Source: Sulfolobales archaeon (GTDB lineage Archaea > Thermoproteota > Thermoprotei_A > Sulfolobales > AG1). Taken from it: a DNA stretch of 64,000 nt. The position numbers and the translations under genes were made by a program. The notes beneath the pieces were generated by a model that saw only the letters and a program-made list of their open reading frames with translations, did no database searches and was not told the DNA's origin. Position 1 is the stretch's first letter. The number at the start of each line of letters is the position of its first letter. The DNA lies in NCBI GenBank assembly GCA_038881635.1, contig JAVZPJ010000005.1:32082-96081 (forward strand), written 5' to 3'. Positions 32,964 through 42,350 of the stretch are shown piece by piece.

Positions 32964-34805
32964 ATGAGTGAGTTATTTCCATACGAGAGATTTAGAGAAG
33001 GTCAGAAAGAATCTATTGAAAGCATTCTAAAGAAATATAGAGAAGGTGTGAAGCATGTGCTCTTCAGAGCTCCCACAGGTTTTGGGAAGACTAGTGTAGC
33101 TATAGCATCTATGATGACAGATCCTCCTGTTATTCATAGTGTGAGAACTAGAAACGAGATCCAGCCTGTTCTCAGAGATCTCAAGATTCTCTATGAGAGG
33201 AAGAGGAGAAGCTTCTCATATTCTTTCATATTCTCAGCGCATAAAATGTGTCCTCTTCTCAGGAGAGAGAATACAGATCCTGAGGATTTCTGGATTGGAT
33301 GTCAGATCCTGAGAGCTTTAGGGAGATGTGAGTATTATAATAATCTTAAGAAGATCTCTGAAGATGAAGTTCTCATGAAGATCTCTGAAGATGTGATACC
33401 TGAGGTTGTTGTTCAGAGAATCTCTAGAGAGCTTGAGACATGTCCTTTCTTCGCTCTTTCAAAGCTTGCCAGAGAATCAAGCTATGTTGTTGTGACATAC
33501 CCCTATGCATTAGATCCAGAGCTTTTTTCACTAGTATTCGAAGATAGAGATCTATCTGATTATTCTCTGGTCTTAGACGAGGCTCATATTCTTACAATCC
33601 CTTCTAGAGTTTATTCAGATGATTTCAGGATCAGAGATCTAAAGAGATCTCTAGATGAGATAAGAAGATTCTATGGAGGTTTAGAGTATTTGGAGGGATT
33701 CCTCAGAAAACTTATAGAGATCGCTAGCAAGAGAAGTGAGGCTAACAGGGTCAGGATCATAAGAAGAGATGAGATAGGATTTGATGAAAGCTTGATAGAA
33801 GCTTTAGAAGATGTAGCTCTAGATATTAAGAAGAGGATCTTTACAGAACTTCTCGAGAGCAGAGGTGCTGGCGAGGCTATCTCTAGAAGAGTTCACATAT
33901 CTAGGGTAGCCTCTGTACTATCAATGCTTAGAGACTCCAGGTATGAGATGTTTGTAGAATACGATCGCTCAGGAGATCATGTTATAAGAGTATCCGCAGT
34001 AGAGTATAGTGTGATCGCAGATGTTCTCGGTAGGTATAAGAGAACACTAGCGATGTCAGGCACGCCTCCATCGGTAGAGTTCTTGATCAAGCTAATAGGC
34101 TTGAACAGTGTTTCCGAGGTCAATGCACTGGATTTCTCAAGCTGGAATCCTCAAGATTCTATGGCTGTTCTAGTGACCTCTGAACTCTCATCGAAATACG
34201 AACTTAGAGGCGATGTGATCTACAGAGCTTATGCTGAGTATATTGAGGTTGTCAGAAGACTCATACCAGATATCAAGATGATAGTCTACCCAAGCTATGA
34301 TTTCATGAGAAATATTCTGAAACATATAAGATCTGATTCTGAGAAAGATCTAGTTGAAACCCAGGAGATCACTTTAGGAGAATTTCTAGAAAGAATATCA
34401 AAGGAGAAGGATATTATAATGCATGTTGTTGCTGGAGGGAAGATCGCTGAAGGAGTAGAATTTATAGAGAATTCAAGCTCTTTGATCAAGGCTGTATTCA
34501 TAGCCGGAGTTCCATACCCCCAGCCTGATGACTATATTGAAGAGCTTATCAGGAGAGGCTCTAAAAGACTTGAAGCAAGAGAATTTAGAGAGTATGTTCT
34601 TAACAATGAGGCTTACATAAGAACAGCTCAAGCTCTGGGCAGAGCTGTTAGAAGTCCTAGAGATAGAGCTCTAGCTGTTCTAGGCGATAGAAGATTTTTA
34701 TCAGCGAGATTGAGAAGCTTACTGGGTTTAAGAAGATTTAGAATTGTGAAGAACCTGAATGAATTCAGAGATGCAGTGGATCTAGTGTCTAAAGAATTTC
34801 TCTAG
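32964..34805 (+). CDS. XPD/Rad3-like DNA helicase (DinG/XPD superfamily 2) with Fe-S cysteines
   Basis: 5'-3' DNA helicase of the nucleotide-excision-repair type, 613 aa. Walker A 'APTGFGKTS' (residues 36-44), DEAH box 'VLDEAHIL' (D205-H208), motif VI 'QALGRAVRSPRD'. Four cysteines, C96, C113, C122 and C160, sit where XPD binds its 4Fe-4S cluster. The family's usual APTGSGKT has Phe for Ser. Lengths of the Fe-S and arch regions match archaeal XPD. It follows the ECF genes by 11 bp and may be transcribed with them, without functional link. Confidence 0.9.
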   Translation: MSELFPYERFREGQKESIESILKKYREGVKHVLFRAPTGFGKTSVAIASMMTDPPVIHSVRTRNEIQPVLRDLKILYERKRRSFSYSFIFSAHKMCPLLRRENTDPEDFWIGCQILRALGRCEYYNNLKKISEDEVLMKISEDVIPEVVVQRISRELETCPFFALSKLARESSYVVVTYPYALDPELFSLVFEDRDLSDYSLVLDEAHILTIPSRVYSDDFRIRDLKRSLDEIRRFYGGLEYLEGFLRKLIEIASKRSEANRVRIIRRDEIGFDESLIEALEDVALDIKKRIFTELLESRGAGEAISRRVHISRVASVLSMLRDSRYEMFVEYDRSGDHVIRVSAVEYSVIADVLGRYKRTLAMSGTPPSVEFLIKLIGLNSVSEVNALDFSSWNPQDSMAVLVTSELSSKYELRGDVIYRAYAEYIEVVRRLIPDIKMIVYPSYDFMRNILKHIRSDSEKDLVETQEITLGEFLERISKEKDIIMHVVAGGKIAEGVEFIENSSSLIKAVFIAGVPYPQPDDYIEELIRRGSKRLEAREFREYVLNNEAYIRTAQALGRAVRSPRDRALAVLGDRRFLSARLRSLLGLRRFRIVKNLNEFRDAVDLVSKEFL

Positions 34806-34881
34806 ATCTCAGATCCGATCTAACCTCACTCTAAAACTTATTAATCTTCATCAGAGTATTAATTCTAGGTGGGGACGTGGC

Positions 34882-35979
34882 ATGATACTATTCCTGTGGA
34901 ACCCTCTAGTTCTCCTAGGAGTAATCCTAGGATATATAGTAATGTTCATGCTAGCCTCACTAATAGCTCCGAAAGTTGCTGGGAAACTCTCTGGTAGATT
35001 CTCATTATATACTTCAATGGCTCTAGTCCTAGTACTAGCTATAACCATATTCACACTAACTCTCCTAGGCATATCATACATCATAGCATCTGCTATAGGC
35101 ATATCAAATACTTCTGAAGGTATAATAAGCGTTCTAGCATCACTAGCACTACCTCTAATGATATTCGTAGTCATAGTAAATCTGATAACATATCTCATAT
35201 CTCCCTACATGATAAATCTGATGTATAGAGCTAGAAGAGATGAGAAGCTTCAAGAGATAGTTAACAGAGTTGCTATGAGACTCGGACTTTCAAAGCCTCC
35301 GAAAGCTGTTGTGGTAAGTGGTCCTCCTAATGCTTTCGCCTATGGAAATATTCTATCTGGAAGATATGTTGCTGTGACTGATAAGATGCTTGATATAATG
35401 AATGAGAATGAGCTTGAAGCCGTCATAGGACATGAGATAGGACATCACATACATAAGGATAATATGATCATGCTGTTCCTAGGTATACTACCCTCGGTAA
35501 TATACTTCCTAGGAATTAACGTTCTTAACATAGCTATGATAGGAGGCTATGGGAATAGGAGGAATGGTTCTTCAACACTTATACTAGCAGCAGCAGGCAT
35601 TCTAGCTATAATGATCTCATTCCTATTACAGATACTAGTTCTAGCATTCAGCAGACTCAGAGAGTATTATGCAGATTTTGAAGGAGCGAAAGCTGCTGGC
35701 AGAGAAAGTATGCAAGCAGCATTAGCTAAGATTCATTTGTTCTATAGCAGGATTCCAGGAGCTAGAGAAGCTATATCGAATAGTAATCTCAAGACACTCT
35801 TCATATACGCTCTTGTAGACTCTATAGCAGAGCCTTTCTACAGAGTCTCTAGAGATGATATTATAAGGATAATGAACTCAAGATACTCTGTATTGGAGGA
35901 GGTATTCGCAACACATCCGCCTATTCCTAAGAGGCTTAGATTTCTTGAGAATCTTCGCTACACATCTATGAATCTCTGA
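34882..35979 (+). CDS. htpX: HtpX-like zinc metalloprotease (M48 family)
   Basis: Membrane protease for quality control of membrane proteins. Zinc motif 'VIGHEIGHHIHKD' (H184, E185, H188) and a downstream glutamate ligand in 'LREYYADFEGAKAAG'. Four hydrophobic regions flank the catalytic domain (residues about 5-30, 45-70, 80-105 and 195-240). 365 aa, a little longer than bacterial HtpX, due to an extended N-terminal membrane part. ATG 34882 follows GGTGGGG near 34868. 'THPPIPKRLRFLENL' at the C-terminus is the normal family ending. Confidence 0.93.
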   Translation: MILFLWNPLVLLGVILGYIVMFMLASLIAPKVAGKLSGRFSLYTSMALVLVLAITIFTLTLLGISYIIASAIGISNTSEGIISVLASLALPLMIFVVIVNLITYLISPYMINLMYRARRDEKLQEIVNRVAMRLGLSKPPKAVVVSGPPNAFAYGNILSGRYVAVTDKMLDIMNENELEAVIGHEIGHHIHKDNMIMLFLGILPSVIYFLGINVLNIAMIGGYGNRRNGSSTLILAAAGILAIMISFLLQILVLAFSRLREYYADFEGAKAAGRESMQAALAKIHLFYSRIPGAREAISNSNLKTLFIYALVDSIAEPFYRVSRDDIIRIMNSRYSVLEEVFATHPPIPKRLRFLENLRYTSMNL

Positions 35980-36008
35980 AATTTTCTTAGAAAGAGACTT
36001 TCGTTAAC

Positions 36009-36422
36009 TCATTTTATATAGTATTTTTCTATTGCTTTTACTAGCTCGCTTGGACATCTAACGGATCTTCCATTGATCTCTGCACATACCACTATTATAT
36101 ATCCTAGTGCTGATAGAGTGTTTGATGCTCCATTATATATCTCGAAGCTGTATTTAATAGATTTCTCACGGATCTCTGAGACCCAGAGATGTATCTCAAC
36201 GAGATCTCCGTTTCTCAGAGGGCTCAGATATTTTATGAAGCTCTCTACTCTAGGGATCCAAATATTCCTACCATTAAGATCCTTATAACTCAAACCCTCA
36301 CTCCTCAGCATCTCCTCTTCAGCTCTCTCAACATATCTGAGGAAGTTTGTAAAGTGAACAACTCCTGCTGCGTCTGTGTCTACGAATGGAACATACATTC
36401 TATATATAAACTTCCCACTCAT
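36009..36422 (-). CDS. Acyl-CoA thioesterase, 4-hydroxybenzoyl-CoA thioesterase (hotdog) family
   Basis: 137-aa single hotdog domain. The N-terminal strand-helix 'VPFVDTDAAGVVHFTNFLRY' carries the catalytic Asp of the 4HBT/YbgC group in 'DTDAAG', followed by the long helix 'VERAEEEMLRSEGLS'. It would hydrolyse acyl-CoAs. It lies 23 bp downstream of the MDR reductase gene on the same strand, so both may act in one acyl-CoA pathway. Confidence 0.88.
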   Translation of the reverse strand: MSGKFIYRMYVPFVDTDAAGVVHFTNFLRYVERAEEEMLRSEGLSYKDLNGRNIWIPRVESFIKYLSPLRNGDLVEIHLWVSEIREKSIKYSFEIYNGASNTLSALGYIIVVCAEINGRSVRCPSELVKAIEKYYIK

Positions 36423-36445
36423 AGAACCAGCCTCCTGGGGAAAGA

Positions 36446-37486
36446 CTAGGGTTTTATAACGATTCTTCCTATAGAACCTCCTCTCTCAAGAATCTCATGA
36501 GCTTTTCTAATATCCTCAGCTGTCAGAGGTATGGTTCTATAGACTGGCTTGACCAAGCCTTTTCTCAGAAGTTCTATTGCTTCTCTCAGCTCTCTCTTAC
36601 AAGAGTTTAGAACTCCTAGTATAGAGTTCTCTCTCAGAATAAGATGTCCCAGAGTAATCTGCTGAGGATTCGGATCTACATTTCCAATGAGAAGTAATTT
36701 CCCACCCCATCTAAGAGATCTTATAGATTCTCTAAGTGTAGGACCTCCCACACTCTCTATAACATGATCAACACCCTCACCATCTGTAAGCTTTCTAACC
36801 TCATCCGAGAACTGCTTCTCATAGACTATAACATGATCAGCTCCATATCTTCTTATAATATCAGCTTTCTCACTACTTCTAGTCACAGCTATAACTCTAA
36901 GCCCGTAAGCTTTAGCAACCTGAACAGCATGGATACCGATACCTCCGCTAGCTCCGGTCACGAGAACACTCTCCCCAGCTGAAGCACCTGCAAGAGTTTT
37001 AAAAGCTCTCACAATAGTACCGATCACACATGCTGAAAAACTATAGGCTTCCGGAGGATTCTCGCCAGGATCTCCTATCTTCTCTAAAACCCAGTATGGT
37101 AGAGATATATATTCTGCATAGCATCCATCTCTCTCCTCACCTATTGATATCTTGCTTCTGCAAAGATTCTCTCTACCTTCTCCACACTTAGGATCCCTAT
37201 GATCATATATGTAGATGAGAGATGAAACAAGATCACCCTTCTTAAATCCAGATACATTCCCGCCGATCTCAACTACCTCTCCAGAGATCTCGTGACCAGG
37301 TATTACAGGAGGTCTCACCCTCATAAAACCTCTCCTAGCCAGAGTATCTCTATAACACACCCCACATCCTCTCACCCTGATCAAGACATCATCATCAGAT
37401 ATTCTAGGGATCTCAACATCTCTTTCAACAAGAACATCAACACCTCCAACCCCTGTCATAACCACAGCTCTCAAAGATAACACCAT
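36446..37486 (-). CDS. Zinc-type alcohol dehydrogenase superfamily enzyme (acryloyl-CoA reductase-like)
   Basis: Medium-chain reductase, 346 aa. Catalytic-domain motif 'GCGVCYRDTLARRG', 'IPGHEISGEVVEIG', and NAD(P)-binding 'VLVTGASGGIGIHAVQVAK'. 'CYRD' together with 'GASGGIGIHAVQ' and 'LLLIGNVDP' resembles the acryloyl-CoA reductase of Metallosphaera and Sulfolobus more than ordinary alcohol dehydrogenases. The structural-zinc cysteines are reduced ('CGEGRENLC'). The thioesterase gene downstream fits an acyl-CoA substrate. The exact reaction is unproven. Confidence 0.78.
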   Translation of the reverse strand: MVLSLRAVVMTGVGGVDVLVERDVEIPRISDDDVLIRVRGCGVCYRDTLARRGFMRVRPPVIPGHEISGEVVEIGGNVSGFKKGDLVSSLIYIYDHRDPKCGEGRENLCRSKISIGEERDGCYAEYISLPYWVLEKIGDPGENPPEAYSFSACVIGTIVRAFKTLAGASAGESVLVTGASGGIGIHAVQVAKAYGLRVIAVTRSSEKADIIRRYGADHVIVYEKQFSDEVRKLTDGEGVDHVIESVGGPTLRESIRSLRWGGKLLLIGNVDPNPQQITLGHLILRENSILGVLNSCKRELREAIELLRKGLVKPVYRTIPLTAEDIRKAHEILERGGSIGRIVIKP

Positions 37487-37525
37487 CTAAATACTTCTAA
37501 AACATTATAAAAAATAAAAATCATG

Positions 37526-37798
37526 TCATATCATAGATAAGGCTAGTGCAGCTATGAGAAGAACCCAGCCTATTAGAATTAGAATACCTATAATTTTTCT
37601 GATAGCCGTCACGAATACAAGTAGTATGTATAAAGCTGTTAAACTCACCAGAAGAGTTATAGCGGTAGAAAATCTATCAGCCAGATCAGGTCTCTCTTTA
37701 AACACTGTATTAGCCAGCATCTGTTTTATAAACTCAACAAGCCAGTTATACAAGATCAGAAGACCGTTTACAATATTGTTAACAATATCAGAGCTCAT
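37526..37798 (-). CDS. Small membrane protein, unknown
   Basis: 90 aa with a C-terminal pair of hydrophobic segments ('ITLLVSLTALYILLVFVTAI' and 'IIGILILIGWVLLIAALALS') and an amphipathic N-terminal helix. The family is not recognised. It lies downstream of the large secreted coiled-coil gene on the same strand (107-bp gap), so it may belong to the same envelope gene set. Confidence 0.55.
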   Translation of the reverse strand: MSSDIVNNIVNGLLILYNWLVEFIKQMLANTVFKERPDLADRFSTAITLLVSLTALYILLVFVTAIRKIIGILILIGWVLLIAALALSMI

Positions 37799-37904
37799 AT
37801 TGAGAACGCCGTATAATAATGCGTTCTAAAGCATATATTCTATAACTCTAATCTCGAGAATGACTTAAAAGGCTTTAAAAAACAGAGTTGAGATAAATCC
37901 TAAA

Positions 37905-39425
37905 CTATTTATGAGGAGGAGAAGGAGTTGGAGGAGATGGTTGGGATGATTTTGACTTCCCCGATTCTATTAGATGGAGCAGGATCTCGTATATAGTCTC
38001 GAGTTGCATGTATACTGAGGATGCAGAAGCTTTTGCTCTGAGAAGTATTGATAGAGCTTCAACTTTCTTACCAGATGAGTATAGATCTTGGGCTGTGTTT
38101 ATTAGGTTCTGGACTTCATTGATTCTCTCTTCAGCATATGATGTGATTATTGGGATTCTTGATACTATAGCACAAATCTGAGGCTGCAGAGGAGTAGTGC
38201 ATATGATGTTTTTAGAGATCTCAAGTATTTTTCCTATGAGTTCTCTAGATCTTGAGGTGAGGTTCTGAACCTCTGATAATGTCTTATTATAAAGTCTATC
38301 TATGTCAACCTCTATCTTTGGTTTCTTAATCATTATATCCAAGCTCGTGTGAATACTCTCGTTAATGGCTATGATCTTTAGCTTTATAACTGCTATGGAA
38401 TCTATGATCAGAAGAATCTCTCTAGAGCTTGATATGTTCATGAGAGTATCTATCAATCTACTCACAGTGTTATTGAGATCCTCTAGAATCTTCTGCAGAT
38501 CTGTTAGATTATATTCTCTAGCTATATCCATGAGGACATTTATCTCACCTACTAGATCCTGTAGTTCTATATAAAGCCTTTCAGATATATTAGATATGCT
38601 CTCATTAAGAGACTCCTCATAGCTTCTACCACTAGCTACTGCTTTTAAAATATCTGAAGTGATATTTCTCATAGTTTCTATTCTCATTATATTCTCCTGA
38701 ATGCTTTCAATAGCTTTACCAGAGACATTTAAGCTCTCAAGCCTCTTGAGAACTCTATTCAAAACATCTAAAACCTTACTGGATTTATTATCTAGATCAA
38801 CTACTCTCTCAATAGATCCTTTCTTCAGCTCTGATACGCCTATCATTATAACTCTATTCGTAAAGTTTCTGATATTAACAATCTCAATATCTATGCTTAT
38901 ATTAACGAGAGTTCTCATGAGATCGCTTAGATTCTTAGCAGAAGATATATTCTCAACATAGCTCCTCACAATCTCTTCCGAGAGATTCATCTCTCTTAAT
39001 CTATTCTCAAGAACATTAGCAAGACCTTTTTGATATCTCTGAAGAACTAATCCAACAGCGTATGCTCTACCTTCTCTAATATACTCCTCCACGCTTGAGA
39101 GGGTTTTAGAAGCATTTGAAACCCATATGGCAAGATCCTCTGGTGTGAGGGTTGAGATATTGATAGAGAGAAGTTTCGTTATCTCCTCTCTCAGATCAGA
39201 TGATATATTCATGCTTAAAACACTGCTGAGAAGAACTCTGAGAACTTCTGCCTTAGCAAGATTATTCTGATAAACAGTTTCATTCTGAGAGCTTTGAGAT
39301 TGAGCCGTTGATAGTATAAGCAGAGATGGTGATGTTATGGAGAGCAACACTACTATCATGATCCACGCTACAATACTTCTATACAGAATCTCTCTAAGAG
39401 ATCTGAGTACCATCTCTTTCACCAT
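37905..39425 (-). CDS. Secreted or anchored helical protein with coiled coils and many N-glycosylation sites
   Basis: 506 aa. A hydrophobic N-terminal signal or anchor (residues about 15-38, 'SIVAWIMIVVLLSITSPSLL') precedes a long Leu/Ile/Ser/Asn/Glu-rich helical region with numerous Asn-x-Ser/Thr sequons ('NISSDL', 'NISTLT', 'NLSEEI', 'NITSDI' and others), and the C-terminus is Pro/Ser-rich ('SSQPSPPTPSPPHK'). There is no second membrane span. It looks like a surface protein, perhaps an S-layer or pilus-associated element. The family is not recognised. It lies about 240 bp downstream of a membrane-bound regulator on the same strand. Confidence 0.6.
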   Translation of the reverse strand: MVKEMVLRSLREILYRSIVAWIMIVVLLSITSPSLLILSTAQSQSSQNETVYQNNLAKAEVLRVLLSSVLSMNISSDLREEITKLLSINISTLTPEDLAIWVSNASKTLSSVEEYIREGRAYAVGLVLQRYQKGLANVLENRLREMNLSEEIVRSYVENISSAKNLSDLMRTLVNISIDIEIVNIRNFTNRVIMIGVSELKKGSIERVVDLDNKSSKVLDVLNRVLKRLESLNVSGKAIESIQENIMRIETMRNITSDILKAVASGRSYEESLNESISNISERLYIELQDLVGEINVLMDIAREYNLTDLQKILEDLNNTVSRLIDTLMNISSSREILLIIDSIAVIKLKIIAINESIHTSLDIMIKKPKIEVDIDRLYNKTLSEVQNLTSRSRELIGKILEISKNIICTTPLQPQICAIVSRIPIITSYAEERINEVQNLINTAQDLYSSGKKVEALSILLRAKASASSVYMQLETIYEILLHLIESGKSKSSQPSPPTPSPPHK

Positions 39426-39663
39426 TTAAGTTCTGAGACTTTAACTGAATATAAGGAATACTGTGAAAAACTTGTTTCACTATGCGGAAAATTAAATAGT
39501 AAAGTGTTCCCAGCTTTCGGAAACAGATCTTTTGAAATAACTTTTAACCTCGGATGAAAACATCTGGCGAGCATGTGATTCAGAAGTCTGAACCTAGTAA
39601 GAACTAGCTTGGCGTAGATCTCGGTTCTGCAGATCTTCTGACATCTATCGTGGTAGTTAGACT

Positions 39664-40635
39664 TCAGATCTTTTTAATTAGAATGATCCTGTTTTGAACT
39701 CCTACCTTCTCTACTCTTACTATACCCAGTCTCTCTAATCTTTTTATATGTCTCCAAAGAGTTGTCCTGGGAGCTTTAATCATGTCTTGAAGTTCTGACT
39801 GCATTATCGAACCTCCTCTCTCACCTATGATTCTTATGATCTCTCTATCAAGATCATCTAGCAAGATCTCAGATCCTTTACCATAGAATCTTCTTCTCAT
39901 CATTATAAAGCTTGAGAGTACTCCTACTATAACAATCAATACAATGAGTAGTATGAGTGGAAGATATTGAGAGAAGATATTCTGAGAGGATGTTATAGAA
40001 GTCTCTGTTGTTACAGGTGTTGTTGTAGGAGACGCCGTCGCTATGACTGGAGGTGTCATGGTTTTCTCAGTGGTTGTCGTAGTCGTGGTTGGAGGTGTTG
40101 TGGTTGTGTATGTTGAGACTCCTACTCTTAAGGTGTATTTGATCTCTTGAGGTCCTCTTAAGATTAGATCTAAGGTATTATTGTAGATCTTGTAGCTAAC
40201 TATATTTATAGGTAGTGTCAGCACCACTATGTTTTCAAGAGGTATGATCAGCTCTATAGTATCATTGGTTTCTATATCTAGTATGAATAGATTGTTTTCA
40301 ATAGATGTATTGGCTACATAAGATATACTCACATTAGAAGGTTTATCTAGTATCAGAATTATAAATCCGCTATCATATATAACAGGTAGAATCTCACCAT
40401 CACTTCGAGCTATTATGGTAGCGGGAATAGGTGGTGTAGGTACTCTCACTTCTTGAATACCTTGGGAAAGAGATACGTTTATAAATACGAGTGCAACACC
40501 ATCAGATCCTATTATAATTCTCGTGCTAAGATTATCTGTAGCTCTTAGAATATCATGAGAGAAACCTATCTCACTTATAAATAGAAGGATCATTACAACA
40601 ACTAAGAACCTAGGCAGAAACCTCATGACCTTCAT
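39664..40635 (-). CDS. Membrane-anchored winged-helix regulator with Thr-rich extracellular stalk
   Basis: About 323 aa. N-terminal signal segment ('FLVVVMILLFISEIGF'), an extracytoplasmic beta-rich domain, a Thr/Pro/Ser stalk (about residues 180-225, with runs of Thr), one membrane span ('YLPLILLIVLIVIVGVLSSF') and a cytoplasmic winged helix of about 75 residues ('LLDDLDREIIRIIGERGGSI', 'APRTTLWRHIKRLERLG'). The open frame continues upstream through the tRNA-Leu gene to 40800, which cannot be coding; ATG 40635 is chosen. The layout suggests signalling across the membrane straight to DNA. Such archaeal proteins exist, but the ligand here is unknown. Confidence 0.78.
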   Translation of the reverse strand: MKVMRFLPRFLVVVMILLFISEIGFSHDILRATDNLSTRIIIGSDGVALVFINVSLSQGIQEVRVPTPPIPATIIARSDGEILPVIYDSGFIILILDKPSNVSISYVANTSIENNLFILDIETNDTIELIIPLENIVVLTLPINIVSYKIYNNTLDLILRGPQEIKYTLRVGVSTYTTTTPPTTTTTTTEKTMTPPVIATASPTTTPVTTETSITSSQNIFSQYLPLILLIVLIVIVGVLSSFIMMRRRFYGKGSEILLDDLDREIIRIIGERGGSIMQSELQDMIKAPRTTLWRHIKRLERLGIVRVEKVGVQNRIILIKKI

Positions 40636-40702
40636 AAGACCCTGAGAGAGTATGAGATATCCGGGATTTAAATATTTGAATAAAGTTAAAGAACATGATC
40701 CA

Positions 40703-40806
40703 TGCGGGGGGTGGGATTTGAACCCACGCAGGCCTACGCCAGCGGGTCTCTCTTCTCGCGGCTGGATCTTGAGCCCGCCCCCTTTGACCCGCTCGGGCAC
40801 CCCCGC
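40703..40806 (-). tRNA. tRNA-Leu (anticodon CAA) with a 20-nt intron
   Basis: Read on the minus strand, the acceptor GCGGGGG (40800-40806) pairs with CCCCCGC (40704-40710), with A73 at 40703 and no encoded CCA. The T arm is GTGGG-TTCAAAT-CCCAC. The anticodon stem GCGGG pairs with CCCGC. The anticodon loop C-T-C-A-A-G continues into a 20-nt intron (40748-40767) placed after position 37, the standard archaeal site. Removing it leaves an 84-nt type II tRNA with a long variable arm, as tRNA-Leu requires. Confidence 0.93.
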
Positions 40807-41012
40807 TCTCTGCCAGTATATAATAATTATGCAGGAGTTAAATAAGTTCTAAGCTTTTTCTTTTTCTAGATAGAGTATTCTTGATCTTAGCATGTGATAT
40901 CCTGTTCTTTTAGATCGAATATTTTTCAGAGGTAGCATGATCTTGAGAGGAGATCTACCCTGATCTTTTTAATATTTTTTATTATTCATACACTAGTAGT
41001 ATAGGGGATTAA

Positions 41013-42350
41013 ATGATTAGTAGAAGAAGAGTTTTGATCATAGGTGCTGGAGGTAGAGATTTTCATAACTTCAACGTGTTCTTCAGAGGTAATCCATATT
41101 ATGAAGTTGTAGCTTTCGTGCATGTATCACAGATTCCTGGTCTCACTAGTAAGAGGTATCCTCCTGATCTAGCCGGAGATCTCTATCCTGATGGGATACC
41201 AATATACTTGGAGAAAGATCTCGAGAGGGTAATCAGAGATCTGAAGGTTGATGAAGTGGTTCTAAGCTACAGCGATCTAAGCTATATAGAGCTTGGAAGG
41301 ATTCTAAGTAGAGTAGTTGCTACAGGAGCTTCATTCAGAATACTAGGACCTCAAGAGACTATGATACCATCTATAAGACCTGTAATAGCTGTGACCGCGG
41401 CGAGAACAGGATCTGGGAAGAGCACTTTATCAAGGAGAATAGTTCTACATGCTAGAAGAAGAGGTGTTAATATAGTTGTTGTGAGACATCCCATGGTTTA
41501 TAAGGATCCGGGGAGAATGGCTGTTCAGATCTTCGAAAAAGAAGAGGATCTTGATAGAGAGCAGGTTACAATCGAAGAAAGAGAAGAATATGAACATTAT
41601 GTGAGAGAAGGTGTGAAGGTTCTAGCAGGAGTTGATTACGGGAGAATTCTTAGAGAGGCTGAGAGAATGGGCGAGATAATACTATGGGATGGAGGAAATA
41701 ATGACTGGCCATTCTACAGACCGGATCTCATGTTCACAGTAGCTGATGCTATGAGACCTGAGAATATTGATGGAAGCTATCCTGGAGAGATTAATATTAG
41801 AATGGCAGATATTATAGTGATCAATAAAGTAGATCAGGCAGACCCCTCTCTTGTGAAGAATATGGAGAGAAGACTTAAAGAGATCAATCCCAAAGCTGAG
41901 ATCCTGAAAGCAGTAAGCGAAGTCCTGGTAGACAGACCAGAGCTTGTTAGAGGGAGGAGAGTAGTTGTTGTAGAAGACTCTCCCACCATAACTCATGGAG
42001 GAGCTAGGTATGGTGCTGGATATGTTGCCGCGAAACTCTATGGAGCTTCTGAGATAATAGATCCCAGGAAATGCGCTGTTGGAGAGATTAGAAAACTATA
42101 TGAAGAGTATCCTCACATGGCTGAGGTACTGCCATCCACAGGATATAGTGAGAAGCAGCTTAGAGATCTGAGAGAAAGTATATATAGATGCTCTCCAGAT
42201 ACCGTTATCATGGCCACACCAGCATCTCTAGCTAAGGTTTTGAAACTCGAGATCCCATGGGTTCAGGTTTCATTTAATATGAAGATCATCGAAGGCAGAA
42301 GTATTGAAGAGATCGTTGATGAGTTTATCGAGAAGAAAGTTAGAATATAA
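41013..42350 (+). CDS. Cyclic 2,3-diphosphoglycerate synthetase-like GTPase/ATPase (COG2403)
   Basis: 445 aa. N-terminal nucleotide-binding segment 'VLIIGAGGRDFHNFNVFFRG', central P-loop 'ARTGSGKSTLS' (G133-S138) and 'DIIVINKVDQAD' of the GTPase type. This is the family of the cyclic 2,3-diphosphoglycerate synthetase from methanogens, whose product stabilises proteins at high temperature; crenarchaeal members are usually called predicted GTPase, so the reaction is likely but not certain. ATG 41013 follows a TATA-like AT-rich run near 40970-40985. The 3' end overlaps the prolidase gene by 11 bp. Confidence 0.75.
   Translation: MISRRRVLIIGAGGRDFHNFNVFFRGNPYYEVVAFVHVSQIPGLTSKRYPPDLAGDLYPDGIPIYLEKDLERVIRDLKVDEVVLSYSDLSYIELGRILSRVVATGASFRILGPQETMIPSIRPVIAVTAARTGSGKSTLSRRIVLHARRRGVNIVVVRHPMVYKDPGRMAVQIFEKEEDLDREQVTIEEREEYEHYVREGVKVLAGVDYGRILREAERMGEIILWDGGNNDWPFYRPDLMFTVADAMRPENIDGSYPGEINIRMADIIVINKVDQADPSLVKNMERRLKEINPKAEILKAVSEVLVDRPELVRGRRVVVVEDSPTITHGGARYGAGYVAAKLYGASEIIDPRKCAVGEIRKLYEEYPHMAEVLPSTGYSEKQLRDLRESIYRCSPDTVIMATPASLAKVLKLEIPWVQVSFNMKIIEGRSIEEIVDEFIEKKVRI

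Noticed and set aside
39426-39663. C/D box sRNA candidate (GGATGA ... TGTGATT ... CTGA)
   Set aside because: The C box is imperfect and the guide segments would be too short. No second good box pair was found.
40636-40800. N-terminal extension of the membrane regulator through the tRNA-Leu gene
   Set aside because: The added codons are the tRNA gene itself and precede a signal-like N-terminus that starts naturally at ATG 40635.
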